Below, piece after piece: positions 43,562 through 50,286 of a stretch of DNA of 50,286 bases; position 1 is the first letter of the stretch; every line of letters starts with the position of its first letter. The DNA lies in the IMG/VR virus record IMGVR_UViG_3300025617_000935, positions 1 through 50,286 of that record; one strand, 5' to 3'. The stretch comes from a virus. Made by a program: the position numbers and the translations under genes. Below the pieces are notes generated by a model that was not told the origin of the DNA, did not search any database, and saw only the letters and a list, made by a program, of their open reading frames with translations.

Positions 43562-43843
43562 ATGAAATTTGGCAATTTAGGTCGATACGGCTATTTGATT
43601 AATACAGAGCACCTTCATGAAGTCCGATCTGGGTATTTCCAGCATATGTGGTTTGCGATCAAAATTTCGTCTTGGAGTTTACTTAATCCGCTTACGGGTT
43701 TCATCCATGCATTTGTTCCGTTTCTATTTCCAAACACTCCACATAGGATTGCTCTGAGGACAGTCGAAATGGCAGAAGAACTCATCGCTGAGCTTAAATC
43801 TTCGATTGAAGCAGAAGACGCTAAAAAAACAAAAAATAACTAG
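43562..43843 (+). CDS. DUF6356-like small membrane protein, paralogue
   Basis: 93 residues. HLHEVRSGYFQHMWFAIKISSWSLLNPLTGFIHAFVPFLFPNTPHRIALRTVE repeats the plan of the preceding protein (GYFGHFKIGL.../HAIFPFALEKT), with an added charged C-terminal tail (AEDAKKTKNN). Same probable family, unknown role. Ends about 45 bases before the hairpin terminator shared with the convergent subtilase-like gene. Confidence 0.72.
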   Translation: MKFGNLGRYGYLINTEHLHEVRSGYFQHMWFAIKISSWSLLNPLTGFIHAFVPFLFPNTPHRIALRTVEMAEELIAELKSSIEAEDAKKTKNN

Positions 43844-43850
43844 TTTTAAG

Positions 43851-43883
43851 CATAATACCATTATTTAAAACATAATACCATTA
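43851..43883. repeat. Direct repeat of 13 bp
   Basis: CATAATACCATTA occurs at 43851-43863 and 43871-43883, 20 bases apart (two helical turns), just before the terminator hairpin. May be a binding site or residue of a small duplication. Confidence 0.6.
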
Positions 43884-43886
43884 ATA

Positions 43887-43915
43887 GGATAGAGGTCAAC
43901 CTCTATCCCATTTTT
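43887..43915 (+). terminator. Rho-independent terminator between convergent units
   Basis: Stem GGATAGAGG (43887-43895) and CCTCTATCC (43900-43908), loop TCAA, followed by CATTTTTG. The T-run favours termination of the + strand DUF6356 unit. The stem overlaps the final codons of the minus-strand subtilase-like gene. Confidence 0.75.
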
Positions 43916-46895
43916 GTATATAGTTTATTTGTACTCCGCTAGTGCGCAATCCAGATTTCATACTACTCTTACGCTTTGGAAATGCTGTTTGAGTAAACTG
44001 TGTTGCATCTTGGTATATAATCTTTGGTGCTTCATCAGTTTCTATACTAGGATAATCAGTCCAGTTTGAATCATTTACTGTAGTTGATTCTGTTCCGTAA
44101 TAGAAGTTGTCAGTTGTCTGTCCTGGCATATTAGAAAGATAGGTTTTAATATCAGCATATGTCCAGTTTCTATTAAACTGTATTAGAGTAGAAATAAATC
44201 CCGCCGCAACAGGACATGCAGCACTAGTACCACTAAATCCAACATCTTCTGGGACACCTGCGCCAGTGCCACTGTTACCAGTAAATCCAGCATACGTAGC
44301 AGGATATGTGCCTTCTGGTGCATAGCTTCTATTTGCTGCTAGTGTACCGTCTGCTGGCGCATACAAGTCTATGCCGTTGCCTCTATCACTGTATCCAACT
44401 TTTCGTTCTTTACCACCGGTAGAATGATCGTCGTCTAATGCACCAATGTTGATTGTTTTATATGTAACTTCGCCTGTTTCGCCGTTTACTGTTTTGCCAC
44501 CTTGCTGAGGGAACCCACGTCTGTTAGTAGTACCCGTAACATCAATACCAAACTCTTGAAATGTACTTTGTTCTAAAGTGTCTGTATTATTTTGTGCAAT
44601 GTAGTTGTCAAAGTCAGGATGTCCCCAGTTTGTTTGTTTTTGATTACTATTACCAGCAGCACATACAAATATTACACCTGAATCGCAAAGTTCATCAAGT
44701 GCTTCGGTGTACGAATTAGATTTCATTTCACCTTTCCAACGTCCTAAATCGCCTTGTGACCCCATATGACTTAGCCAGCTAATACCGGTTTCTGTTGTAT
44801 ATGCTGTTGCAGCACCACCTCTAAAGTGATGATAAAGTGTAGCAGCTTCAGAACCACCTGGAGATTTAACAGCTCGGTATCCCCAACTGTTTGAACTTAC
44901 AGTAGGATCTTGTGTGCCGTATACAGGATTTATAGGTTTTGTGTTATGAAAGATTTTCTGCATGTCAAAACCAGGTTCGATATCAGCACCATTTGTACCA
45001 TACAAGTTTAGTGTCCATTTGTTAGCATTGTATGCCCAACCTTGTGATCTGCCGTATGTAAGCGCCATACAGGGCGTACAGTGCTCTCCTACAGTGCTTT
45101 GTGCTGTATTGCTGCCGTTGCAGTATGCTCGTGTATAACCGCTTGTAATAGACGATACAACACCAGCACTTGGAAACTTTGCATTAAATGCACTACTTCT
45201 ATTTGCAGTACTTGTCCACCAACTACGTGCGTCACTTTCTACAGGAACAGTTGTACCGTCCCAGCGTGTCTCTAGTCTGCTTACGTCAACAACATATCCT
45301 GACGCACCTGCTAGTGTTGGATCGTCTTGGTCTGGCGTATTGCCATCTTGGAATATGCTTCTAATAGTAGCAAGTGATGGCTTACTAATAACCGGAGCAA
45401 TATATGAATTGTGTAGTGCATACCCTAGAGGGTTATTAGATTGTATGCCTGCTGGTGTACGCATACTATCGCTCCATTCAGGACTAAGGCTTCCGCCGTC
45501 CCATAGACTTGAATAATCAAACATACAAAAGTTTAGTAGATACAAATATTCTTTTGCAGCCACTTCAAATGCATCTCCATTAGTCTTCCAAGCATTTCCG
45601 CCATATCCTGATGAATCCCAGAATCCGCCGTCGTATGCTTCTACCATTGCATTATACAATGGCCCAGTGTTCCAATCTGAACTTAAAAAAGGATACAACT
45701 TTAATGTTTGTGCATCTAAGCCATGCATATGTATTGTGTGAAATACGTGTTCAATAACTTCTTGTGCATCTTGATCGCCATCGCCGTAACCATCACCAGT
45801 TGAATTTAAATACCACACCATATCGTTTTGAACAGTATTATCAAACAAGTCTGTTAGGTTCCAAAATATAATGCCAGCATCTGTTAAAAAGTTTGTGCTA
45901 TAGTCTGCACCAGCACCTCTTGCTACTCTTTGTATTGTTGGTTTGCCTACATGATATGTTCCTGCGTCACCACTTAGTGTTTGGATCATTGCTCTTTGGA
46001 ATGTTTGATTAATACCTGCGCCGTTTGGATCTGTAAACAATTCAAACATACGTGCTACTTTTTCTAGCCACGCATCTGGAACTGCAACTTGTCCACCTAC
46101 ACCACCTGCACCCATAATTCTTACACCGTTGGTTGTAACTTCACGTTTGAAGAAATCACTGCCATCGCCTGTAACATTGCTAACTGCGCCATTGTTGTAT
46201 TCTGAATCTATATTATTAAAATAATCAGGATCTAAGTAGTATGGTGCATCTAAACATAAATCTAATACATCACAGCTACCATTTCCAGGTAACAGATTGC
46301 CACCTGTGTATCCGTTAGGCTTTTCACCTTCTGTGTCTCGATTAAACTCGGGGTGTCCAAGCCAGCCAGCACCGTCATCTGCTACAATAACATCAACATG
46401 CTTGCCATCACCCCATTGCGGTATCTTACTTGTTTTTACAACATTTGTAGCATCGCTACCTGCAACCCATGGATCAACTAGTGTACTACCTCTTAGTGTC
46501 CCCCAGTTGCTTCTATTGATATCTGCTGCTCCAGGTGTTCCTGGTAGAGTGTTAGAATCTTCAAATTCTTTATAGATTTTAACTGTATTTTTATATCTAT
46601 TAAAGTTTTTTGGAGCACTTGCATACAACTCATCAGGTGGTGCTTTGTACGTATCAGGATACTTAGAGTAATCAACATTAATAAACTTTATACGAGGATC
46701 TGCTCTTAGTGCAGTTGCTTCTTCGTCTGTTAATGAAAACGAGCCTCTTGTAGGACTATGAACCTTTTCGTCTGTACAAGTACATTCTCTATCTGGAATA
46801 TTTGCAATTCCATTGGTTGCTTCACAAAGTTGATCGTGTATTTCGATATATTGTTCTGCTGTATTCGTTCCTAACGAATAATACTGTTCGCTCAT
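43896..46895 (-). CDS. Subtilase (S8)-like virion-associated protein with large insertion
   Basis: 999 residues. Subtilase elements in order: the Asp region VDVIVADDGAGWLGHPEF (near residue 171), the His element as EHCTPCMALTYG (near 604), oxyanion Asn in FVCAAGNSNQ (near 748), and Ser in GFSGTSAACPVAAG (near 889). The Asp-His spacing of over 400 residues reveals a huge insertion; the His motif is far from HGTHVAG. No signal peptide. It lies between fibre-type genes and likely is a structural or processing protein of the virion. Catalysis is likely but not certain. Starts 11 bases after the fibre gene stop. Confidence 0.8.
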   Translation of the reverse strand: MSEQYYSLGTNTAEQYIEIHDQLCEATNGIANIPDRECTCTDEKVHSPTRGSFSLTDEEATALRADPRIKFINVDYSKYPDTYKAPPDELYASAPKNFNRYKNTVKIYKEFEDSNTLPGTPGAADINRSNWGTLRGSTLVDPWVAGSDATNVVKTSKIPQWGDGKHVDVIVADDGAGWLGHPEFNRDTEGEKPNGYTGGNLLPGNGSCDVLDLCLDAPYYLDPDYFNNIDSEYNNGAVSNVTGDGSDFFKREVTTNGVRIMGAGGVGGQVAVPDAWLEKVARMFELFTDPNGAGINQTFQRAMIQTLSGDAGTYHVGKPTIQRVARGAGADYSTNFLTDAGIIFWNLTDLFDNTVQNDMVWYLNSTGDGYGDGDQDAQEVIEHVFHTIHMHGLDAQTLKLYPFLSSDWNTGPLYNAMVEAYDGGFWDSSGYGGNAWKTNGDAFEVAAKEYLYLLNFCMFDYSSLWDGGSLSPEWSDSMRTPAGIQSNNPLGYALHNSYIAPVISKPSLATIRSIFQDGNTPDQDDPTLAGASGYVVDVSRLETRWDGTTVPVESDARSWWTSTANRSSAFNAKFPSAGVVSSITSGYTRAYCNGSNTAQSTVGEHCTPCMALTYGRSQGWAYNANKWTLNLYGTNGADIEPGFDMQKIFHNTKPINPVYGTQDPTVSSNSWGYRAVKSPGGSEAATLYHHFRGGAATAYTTETGISWLSHMGSQGDLGRWKGEMKSNSYTEALDELCDSGVIFVCAAGNSNQKQTNWGHPDFDNYIAQNNTDTLEQSTFQEFGIDVTGTTNRRGFPQQGGKTVNGETGEVTYKTINIGALDDDHSTGGKERKVGYSDRGNGIDLYAPADGTLAANRSYAPEGTYPATYAGFTGNSGTGAGVPEDVGFSGTSAACPVAAGFISTLIQFNRNWTYADIKTYLSNMPGQTTDNFYYGTESTTVNDSNWTDYPSIETDEAPKIIYQDATQFTQTAFPKRKSSMKSGLRTSGVQINYIQKWDRG

Positions 46896-46906
46896 ATTTT
46901 TAGCCC

Positions 46907-48598
46907 TTAGATTAAGTTAGCCCAAGCACCGTTCTCATATCCTTGGAATTTGTTGTCAGTTGTGTTGTAGATCATATCGCCATTTTCTGCACTCAAAGCA
47001 TCACGTTCTACAGTAGTAAAACTTGCTAGTTTAAACGGACTGCTAGATACTTCAACTCTTGTTCCGGCAGCAAGTATAATATCAGTATCACTTGATATCT
47101 CTGGTGTGCCACTAGCATTAGTGATAATGTTTTCAACTTCGATAGTATCGGCAATGATCTTATTTGTAACTATAAGATTGTTTTCTACATTAACATCACT
47201 ACTAAATACAACTGCTGGAACAACTGTGATTGCACTTGAGTCTGAACTGTCTATTGTTCCTGACAAAACAGGGTTGGTGCTTTCAATAGGACCAACAATC
47301 TTTCCAGCTACTCCGTCAATAAGCATTGTCGAATCATCACCAAATACACTACCTGTTACATCAAACGCGGATCCTGCTTGTATAGCATCAGTAATACCAT
47401 ATCCTGCTAATGTAGTTGGAGTCACACCCAAATCAGTAAAGTCTATAACTGTACCAGTAATAGTTATATTGCCTTCTGCATCACTTGCTGTAGTAATGCC
47501 TGCACCGCCAAGTATACCAATAGTTTCTTGACCATTAACAACTCTTAATGTACTATCGTCTGCTGTAATATTCCAATGTGAATAGTTGTCAGTACTTCCG
47601 CCGCCACCGCTAGATACTTCACGCATGTTTAACCAGTTGCCAGCTTCATATATTTGGAATCTACTATTTGTTGTATTGTAGATCATCATACCGTTTGCAC
47701 CAGTTAGTGCGTCACGTTCTGCTGTTGTAAAACTACCAATTTTAACATCGCCAGCAACATCTAATGTTGCTGCTGGAGTAATCGTACCAATACCAAACTT
47801 TTTTTCCTTAAATGCAAAATAGTCAGTAGGATCTGCAAAAGCACCAGTTGATGATGATGAAAATAACAAGGCATTTTCTCTACCTACGATTATCCCTGTT
47901 TCCAATGGACCATTTGAATCATTTCTTGAAAATCGTATCATACCGTAGTTTATTGCAGTATTTCCAGTTAAATCTAATTCACTTTCTCTTTGAATTTCTA
48001 AAGCGCCAAAATTGTTAACTGAGTTTACTACAATTCTTGATGACGAAGCTTCGGTATCATTTCCAAAATTGTAGTTGTTAGATACACTTTTATATCTTTC
48101 TACATGTATGCTACTATTTACGCTGTCGACTATTATAGCCGAATCGTCAGCAAACACACTACCAGTCATATCACCTGTGTGATAACCTTCGCTGTTGCCT
48201 ATTAAGTTGCCGGCAACATCGCCGATTACATTACCTGTTACGTTACCAACGAGATCCCCTACAAGACTATTAGCGGTTATTATGCCAGTACCTGCACCGC
48301 TTGCTGTAATATCTCCAGAAATATTAATATCACCATCACCGACAATTTCTTGTCCGGTAATACTTAAATCAGCATCTATGCTTATAGTTGCATCACCAAG
48401 TGTTAATACTGATACTGTAGCATTGTCAGTAATACCAGTTAAGCTACCTCCGCCGCTGCCTCCTTGTAGTACACCTCCTGGCGTAGTTCCATCACCGACA
48501 TATAGTTTTTTGGTATCAGTAACATATATTATTTCGCCCTCGGCTGGCGTAATACTTGTCCTGTTTGCTTCTGTTCCGCGTCTTAGCTTTAAAGCCAT
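46907..48598 (-). CDS. Tail-fibre-like structural protein with MALKLRRGT N-terminus
   Basis: 563 residues. The start MALKLRRGTEANR...AEGEIIYVTDTKKLYVGDGTT is a module common at the N-terminus of fibre and neck proteins of T4-like marine phages. It continues with GDLVGNVTGNVIGDVAGNLIG repeats and, twice, a block (T)TAERDALTGANGMMIYNTTNSRFQ.../ERDALSAENGDMIYNTTDNKFQGYENGAW, shared with the fibre-like protein at 7269-8684. Likely a long tail fibre or decoration protein. Behind a GATAAATA box. Confidence 0.87.
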   Translation of the reverse strand: MALKLRRGTEANRTSITPAEGEIIYVTDTKKLYVGDGTTPGGVLQGGSGGGSLTGITDNATVSVLTLGDATISIDADLSITGQEIVGDGDINISGDITASGAGTGIITANSLVGDLVGNVTGNVIGDVAGNLIGNSEGYHTGDMTGSVFADDSAIIVDSVNSSIHVERYKSVSNNYNFGNDTEASSSRIVVNSVNNFGALEIQRESELDLTGNTAINYGMIRFSRNDSNGPLETGIIVGRENALLFSSSSTGAFADPTDYFAFKEKKFGIGTITPAATLDVAGDVKIGSFTTAERDALTGANGMMIYNTTNSRFQIYEAGNWLNMREVSSGGGGSTDNYSHWNITADDSTLRVVNGQETIGILGGAGITTASDAEGNITITGTVIDFTDLGVTPTTLAGYGITDAIQAGSAFDVTGSVFGDDSTMLIDGVAGKIVGPIESTNPVLSGTIDSSDSSAITVVPAVVFSSDVNVENNLIVTNKIIADTIEVENIITNASGTPEISSDTDIILAAGTRVEVSSSPFKLASFTTVERDALSAENGDMIYNTTDNKFQGYENGAWANLI

Positions 48599-48626
48599 GT
48601 TAAAGTCTCCTAGGTACTGTTTTATA

Positions 48627-48634
48627 TATTTATC
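48627..48634 (-). promoter_or_regulatory. T4-like late promoter box GATAAATA
   Basis: The minus strand reads GTGATAAATATA 28 bases ahead of the ATG at 48598, with TAGGAGA as ribosome site. Identical octamer to the boxes near 8708 and 43322. Confidence 0.75.
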
Positions 48635-48649
48635 ACTTCTGTGCAGAAA

Positions 48650-49210
48650 CTATTTATTAGAAATACAAAAAACTAAGTGTACCCGAGGATCCTTGCTTGC
48701 ATTCAATGCAGTATGTTGTAATGTAGTATTTACAAGATATACATCACCAACTGGAAGTCTTACAACATGATCGTCGATAATCATCATACATTTTTCGTTT
48801 GTATAGATTGGAATATGTATCCTTGGCGATTGATCAGTGTGATAAGTTAAACAAGTCTTATGCTCCATTAGCATAAATCTACCTCTTGTAATATTGTATT
48901 GTTGACTGACTTGATCAACAACTGTTTCAAAATACGTGTTTTTATAGATATTGCATAATTCTGTAAAAACTTCTTGCTTATATATATATTTTCTTATTGG
49001 CATTTTTCCGTTAGGATTTTTATCGTATTCTACCCAGTCATAGAAAAGACTGCCGCAACTTTCATACAACTGTGTGTCTGTTGGACAGTCTTTCCTACAT
49101 TGCAAGGCAACTTGTTTTAAGTTACTTTGTAGTAAGTTATCTATATTTAAACTGTTATATGTATCAATAATTTTGTTATAATCGATATTTATATTAAGTT
49201 TATCTATCAT
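48650..49210 (-). CDS. 2-oxoglutarate oxygenase (aspartyl/asparaginyl hydroxylase-like)
   Basis: 186 residues. LTYHTDQSPRIHIPI gives H124 and D126; QHTALNASKDPRVHLV gives H166 and R176. The cysteine-rich N-terminal half (QCRKDCP, YESCGS) is unlike the island paralogue at 41151-41729, but the C-terminal 80 residues align. In T4-like marine phages, 2OG oxygenase genes are common near virion genes (established). ATGA overlap with the gene upstream (49207-49500). Confidence 0.77.
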   Translation of the reverse strand: MIDKLNINIDYNKIIDTYNSLNIDNLLQSNLKQVALQCRKDCPTDTQLYESCGSLFYDWVEYDKNPNGKMPIRKYIYKQEVFTELCNIYKNTYFETVVDQVSQQYNITRGRFMLMEHKTCLTYHTDQSPRIHIPIYTNEKCMMIIDDHVVRLPVGDVYLVNTTLQHTALNASKDPRVHLVFCISNK

Positions 49211-49500
49211 TTGTTTACTTTAAGAAAACGTGTTGTTCTTTTTTGAATATCTTGCTTCAAACGTTCAGTATCTAATCTAAAATCAACTTTATCTATTGTT
49301 TCGTCATATTCTTGAAAAAAATCTTCTAGTATAGAGTCAACATCATCAGTACTTTGTTTGGTTTTTTTGATATCAATTTCCCATTCTTTCCCATCAATAA
49401 ACCCGACAATAACAGTATTGATATATTCTAATGGAATAAAATCCATGTCAATATCATTTAGTATTTCCTCCCAATACTCGTCTTTGCTTTTATCTGTCAC
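49207..49500 (-). CDS. Conserved small T4-like marine phage protein
   Basis: 97 residues, very acidic. GTG start at 49500 overlaps the preceding stop by 11 bases. The plan DEYWEEIL..., FIPLEYINTVIVGFIDGKEWEID, ...IDKVDFRLDTERLKQDI..RTTRFLKVNK matches, from memory, a short protein next to structural or packaging genes in T4-like cyanophages. No known function. The acidic middle suggests a chaperone or assembly partner. Confidence 0.74.
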   Translation of the reverse strand: MTDKSKDEYWEEILNDIDMDFIPLEYINTVIVGFIDGKEWEIDIKKTKQSTDDVDSILEDFFQEYDETIDKVDFRLDTERLKQDIQKRTTRFLKVNK

Positions 49501-50131
49501 TGGTTTCAGTTTTCTTTTCTGTCACCTTCGCTTTCTTCTTGATTGTCGGCACCAATTCTTCAGCTTGTGCTCGTAATGCTTTTGCTTCTTTGTATAAAGC
49601 ATCAGCTTGTGATCTATATTGTGCAGCTAGTGCATTATCATCAAGCACTCCGTCTGTAGAGACTGTAGTTTCGTTAGTATAAACTGCGGTAGGATCAACA
49701 GCTGGCTCTGATTGATTATTTGGCTGTGGAGCAGTTTTCCCACCAGGTCCTTTAAGTGCGAGATCGTTTACTGTAACACCTTGTTGTTCTGCAATAGTGT
49801 TATTCAACTCATTGAGCGCAATAGTAGTATTACCATTTGGAGTCATTTCAATAGCTTGTGTTGGAACTTTTCTAAGTTTTCCAGTTTGTTGAAATCCTGC
49901 CAGCATATTGCGTCCGTCTGGCAAGTATGCACGAGCCATTGCTTCTGCAAACTCGTATGCTTCTTGCCCGGCAGCAGATTCGACAACTCTAATCAAACTG
50001 TCATGCTCGTCTGCCGAAAGATTTTCTGTTTGTACAACCAAGCAGTTATCAGGATCACCTGGAATAACTCGATATGCTACAATCACTTTACGTCTATTGG
50101 CGGCAACTCTGCCTACATGTTTAAGCGCCAT
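49490..50131 (-). CDS. Conserved T4-like marine phage protein (MALKHVGR type)
   Basis: 213 residues from ATG 50131 (MALKHVGRV). The earlier ATG at 50137 is just one base past AGGAG, whereas 50131 is at a good distance. Blocks: YRVIPGDPDNCLVVQTENL, ESAAGQEAYEFAEAMARAYLPDG, NMLAGFQQTGKL, MTPNGNTTIALNELN. This strongly resembles a conserved protein of T4-like cyanophages, gene order near neck and tail genes. The C-terminus is coiled, Lys/Glu-rich (KEAKALRAQAEELVPTIKKKAK). Function unknown; likely virion-associated. Confidence 0.8.
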   Translation of the reverse strand: MALKHVGRVAANRRKVIVAYRVIPGDPDNCLVVQTENLSADEHDSLIRVVESAAGQEAYEFAEAMARAYLPDGRNMLAGFQQTGKLRKVPTQAIEMTPNGNTTIALNELNNTIAEQQGVTVNDLALKGPGGKTAPQPNNQSEPAVDPTAVYTNETTVSTDGVLDDNALAAQYRSQADALYKEAKALRAQAEELVPTIKKKAKVTEKKTETSDR

Positions 50132-50285
50132 CTTCATTCTCCTGTGGAGTTTCTGTCATTGCTGCTTCAGCACCTTCTTTTGCTGCCTTAGCTTGTGCTT
50201 CTACTTCTTTTAGAAAAGCATCTAGTTTGTTATATAACGCACCTACATTAGCCAATTCATTAGCTTTAAATGTACCACGTTCTGT
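50121..50285 (-). CDS. Conserved phage protein, 3' part (partial)
   Basis: The frame enters from the right edge and ends with a TAA at 50121-50123, overlapping the MALKHVGR-type gene. About 54 residues are visible: RGTFKANELANVGALYNKLDAFLKEVEAQ followed by an Ala/Lys/Glu tail (AKAAKEGAEAAMTETPQEN). It looks like the C-terminus of the conserved gene that precedes the MALKHVGR type gene in marine T4-like phages. Family not named. Confidence 0.68.
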   Translation of the reverse strand, partial: TERGTFKANELANVGALYNKLDAFLKEVEAQAKAAKEGAEAAMTETPQENEDGA

Positions 50286-50286
50286 T

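Noticed and set aside
45081-48770. Plus-strand ORFs opposite the subtilase-like and fibre-like genes (45081, 46297, 47106, 48195)
   Set aside because: They are reverse shadows of repetitive Thr/Val/Ser/Asn coding sequence, have low-complexity translations and no promoter or ribosome site.
1-50286. tRNA genes, CRISPR array, integrase or transposon
   Set aside because: No cloverleaf, spaced repeats, recombinase or terminal inverted repeats seen; gaps are too small to hold them.
1-50286. Bacterial chromosome origin of the whole window
   Set aside because: Both ends hold genes resembling T4-like phage genes, and structural genes with late boxes flank the enzyme block. A chimeric assembly cannot be fully excluded without reads.

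Overview
The window looks like part of an AT-rich, T4-like marine myovirus genome, of the kind that infects SAR11-type or picocyanobacterial hosts. Four things suggest this. Both ends carry genes resembling conserved T4-like marine phage genes: a virion protein fragment and a small conserved ORF on the left, and a MALKHVGR-type protein with its neighbours on the right. The structural genes have long GDV/GNVTG-rich fibre-type repeats, and one begins with the MALKLRRGT module. Three structural or small-protein transcription units start at GATAAATA boxes, which match T4-like late promoters. Gene packing is extreme, with no gap above 100 bp, and there is no tRNA, integrase, transposase or CRISPR array. 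The phage assignment is by recognition of sequence patterns, not by a database search.

Layout: (1) 2-688, the end of a virion structural gene. (2) 742-5599 (+), an operon behind a near-perfect sigma70 promoter: a small conserved ORF, two GT-A-like glycosyltransferases, an unknown, a third glycosyltransferase-like protein and a radical SAM (rSAM) protein. (3) 7229-5579 (-), a minimal AMP-forming ligase plus a GNAT-like protein behind another sigma70 promoter. (4) 8684-7269 (-), a fibre-like protein from a late promoter. (5) 8762-43289 (+), about 34.5 kb with 36 tightly coupled genes. These encode 14 rSAM enzymes, five QueC-like PP-loop enzymes, three 2-oxoglutarate oxygenase-like domains (one fused to a B12-type rSAM enzyme), four methyltransferases, a cytochrome P450, a flavin halogenase-like protein, a minimal ligase, a GNAT-like protein, a nitroreductase-like protein, a PLP enzyme, an SDR and an SGNH hydrolase. 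(6) 43348-43843 (+), two DUF6356-like small membrane proteins from a late promoter, followed by a hairpin terminator. (7) 50286-43896 (-), structural genes, including a fibre-like protein, a 999-residue subtilase-like protein and a further 2OG-oxygenase-like protein.

The central block reads as a phage-borne biosynthetic or modification island. Its promoters are sigma70-like (host polymerase, probably early), whereas structural genes use late-type boxes, so the island is probably expressed before virion assembly. The enzyme set combines radical chemistry, carboxylate activation (QueC-like and ANL), oxidation, methylation and acyl transfer. That suits construction of a complex modification on a peptide, protein, nucleobase or glycan. 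The product cannot be read from the sequence.
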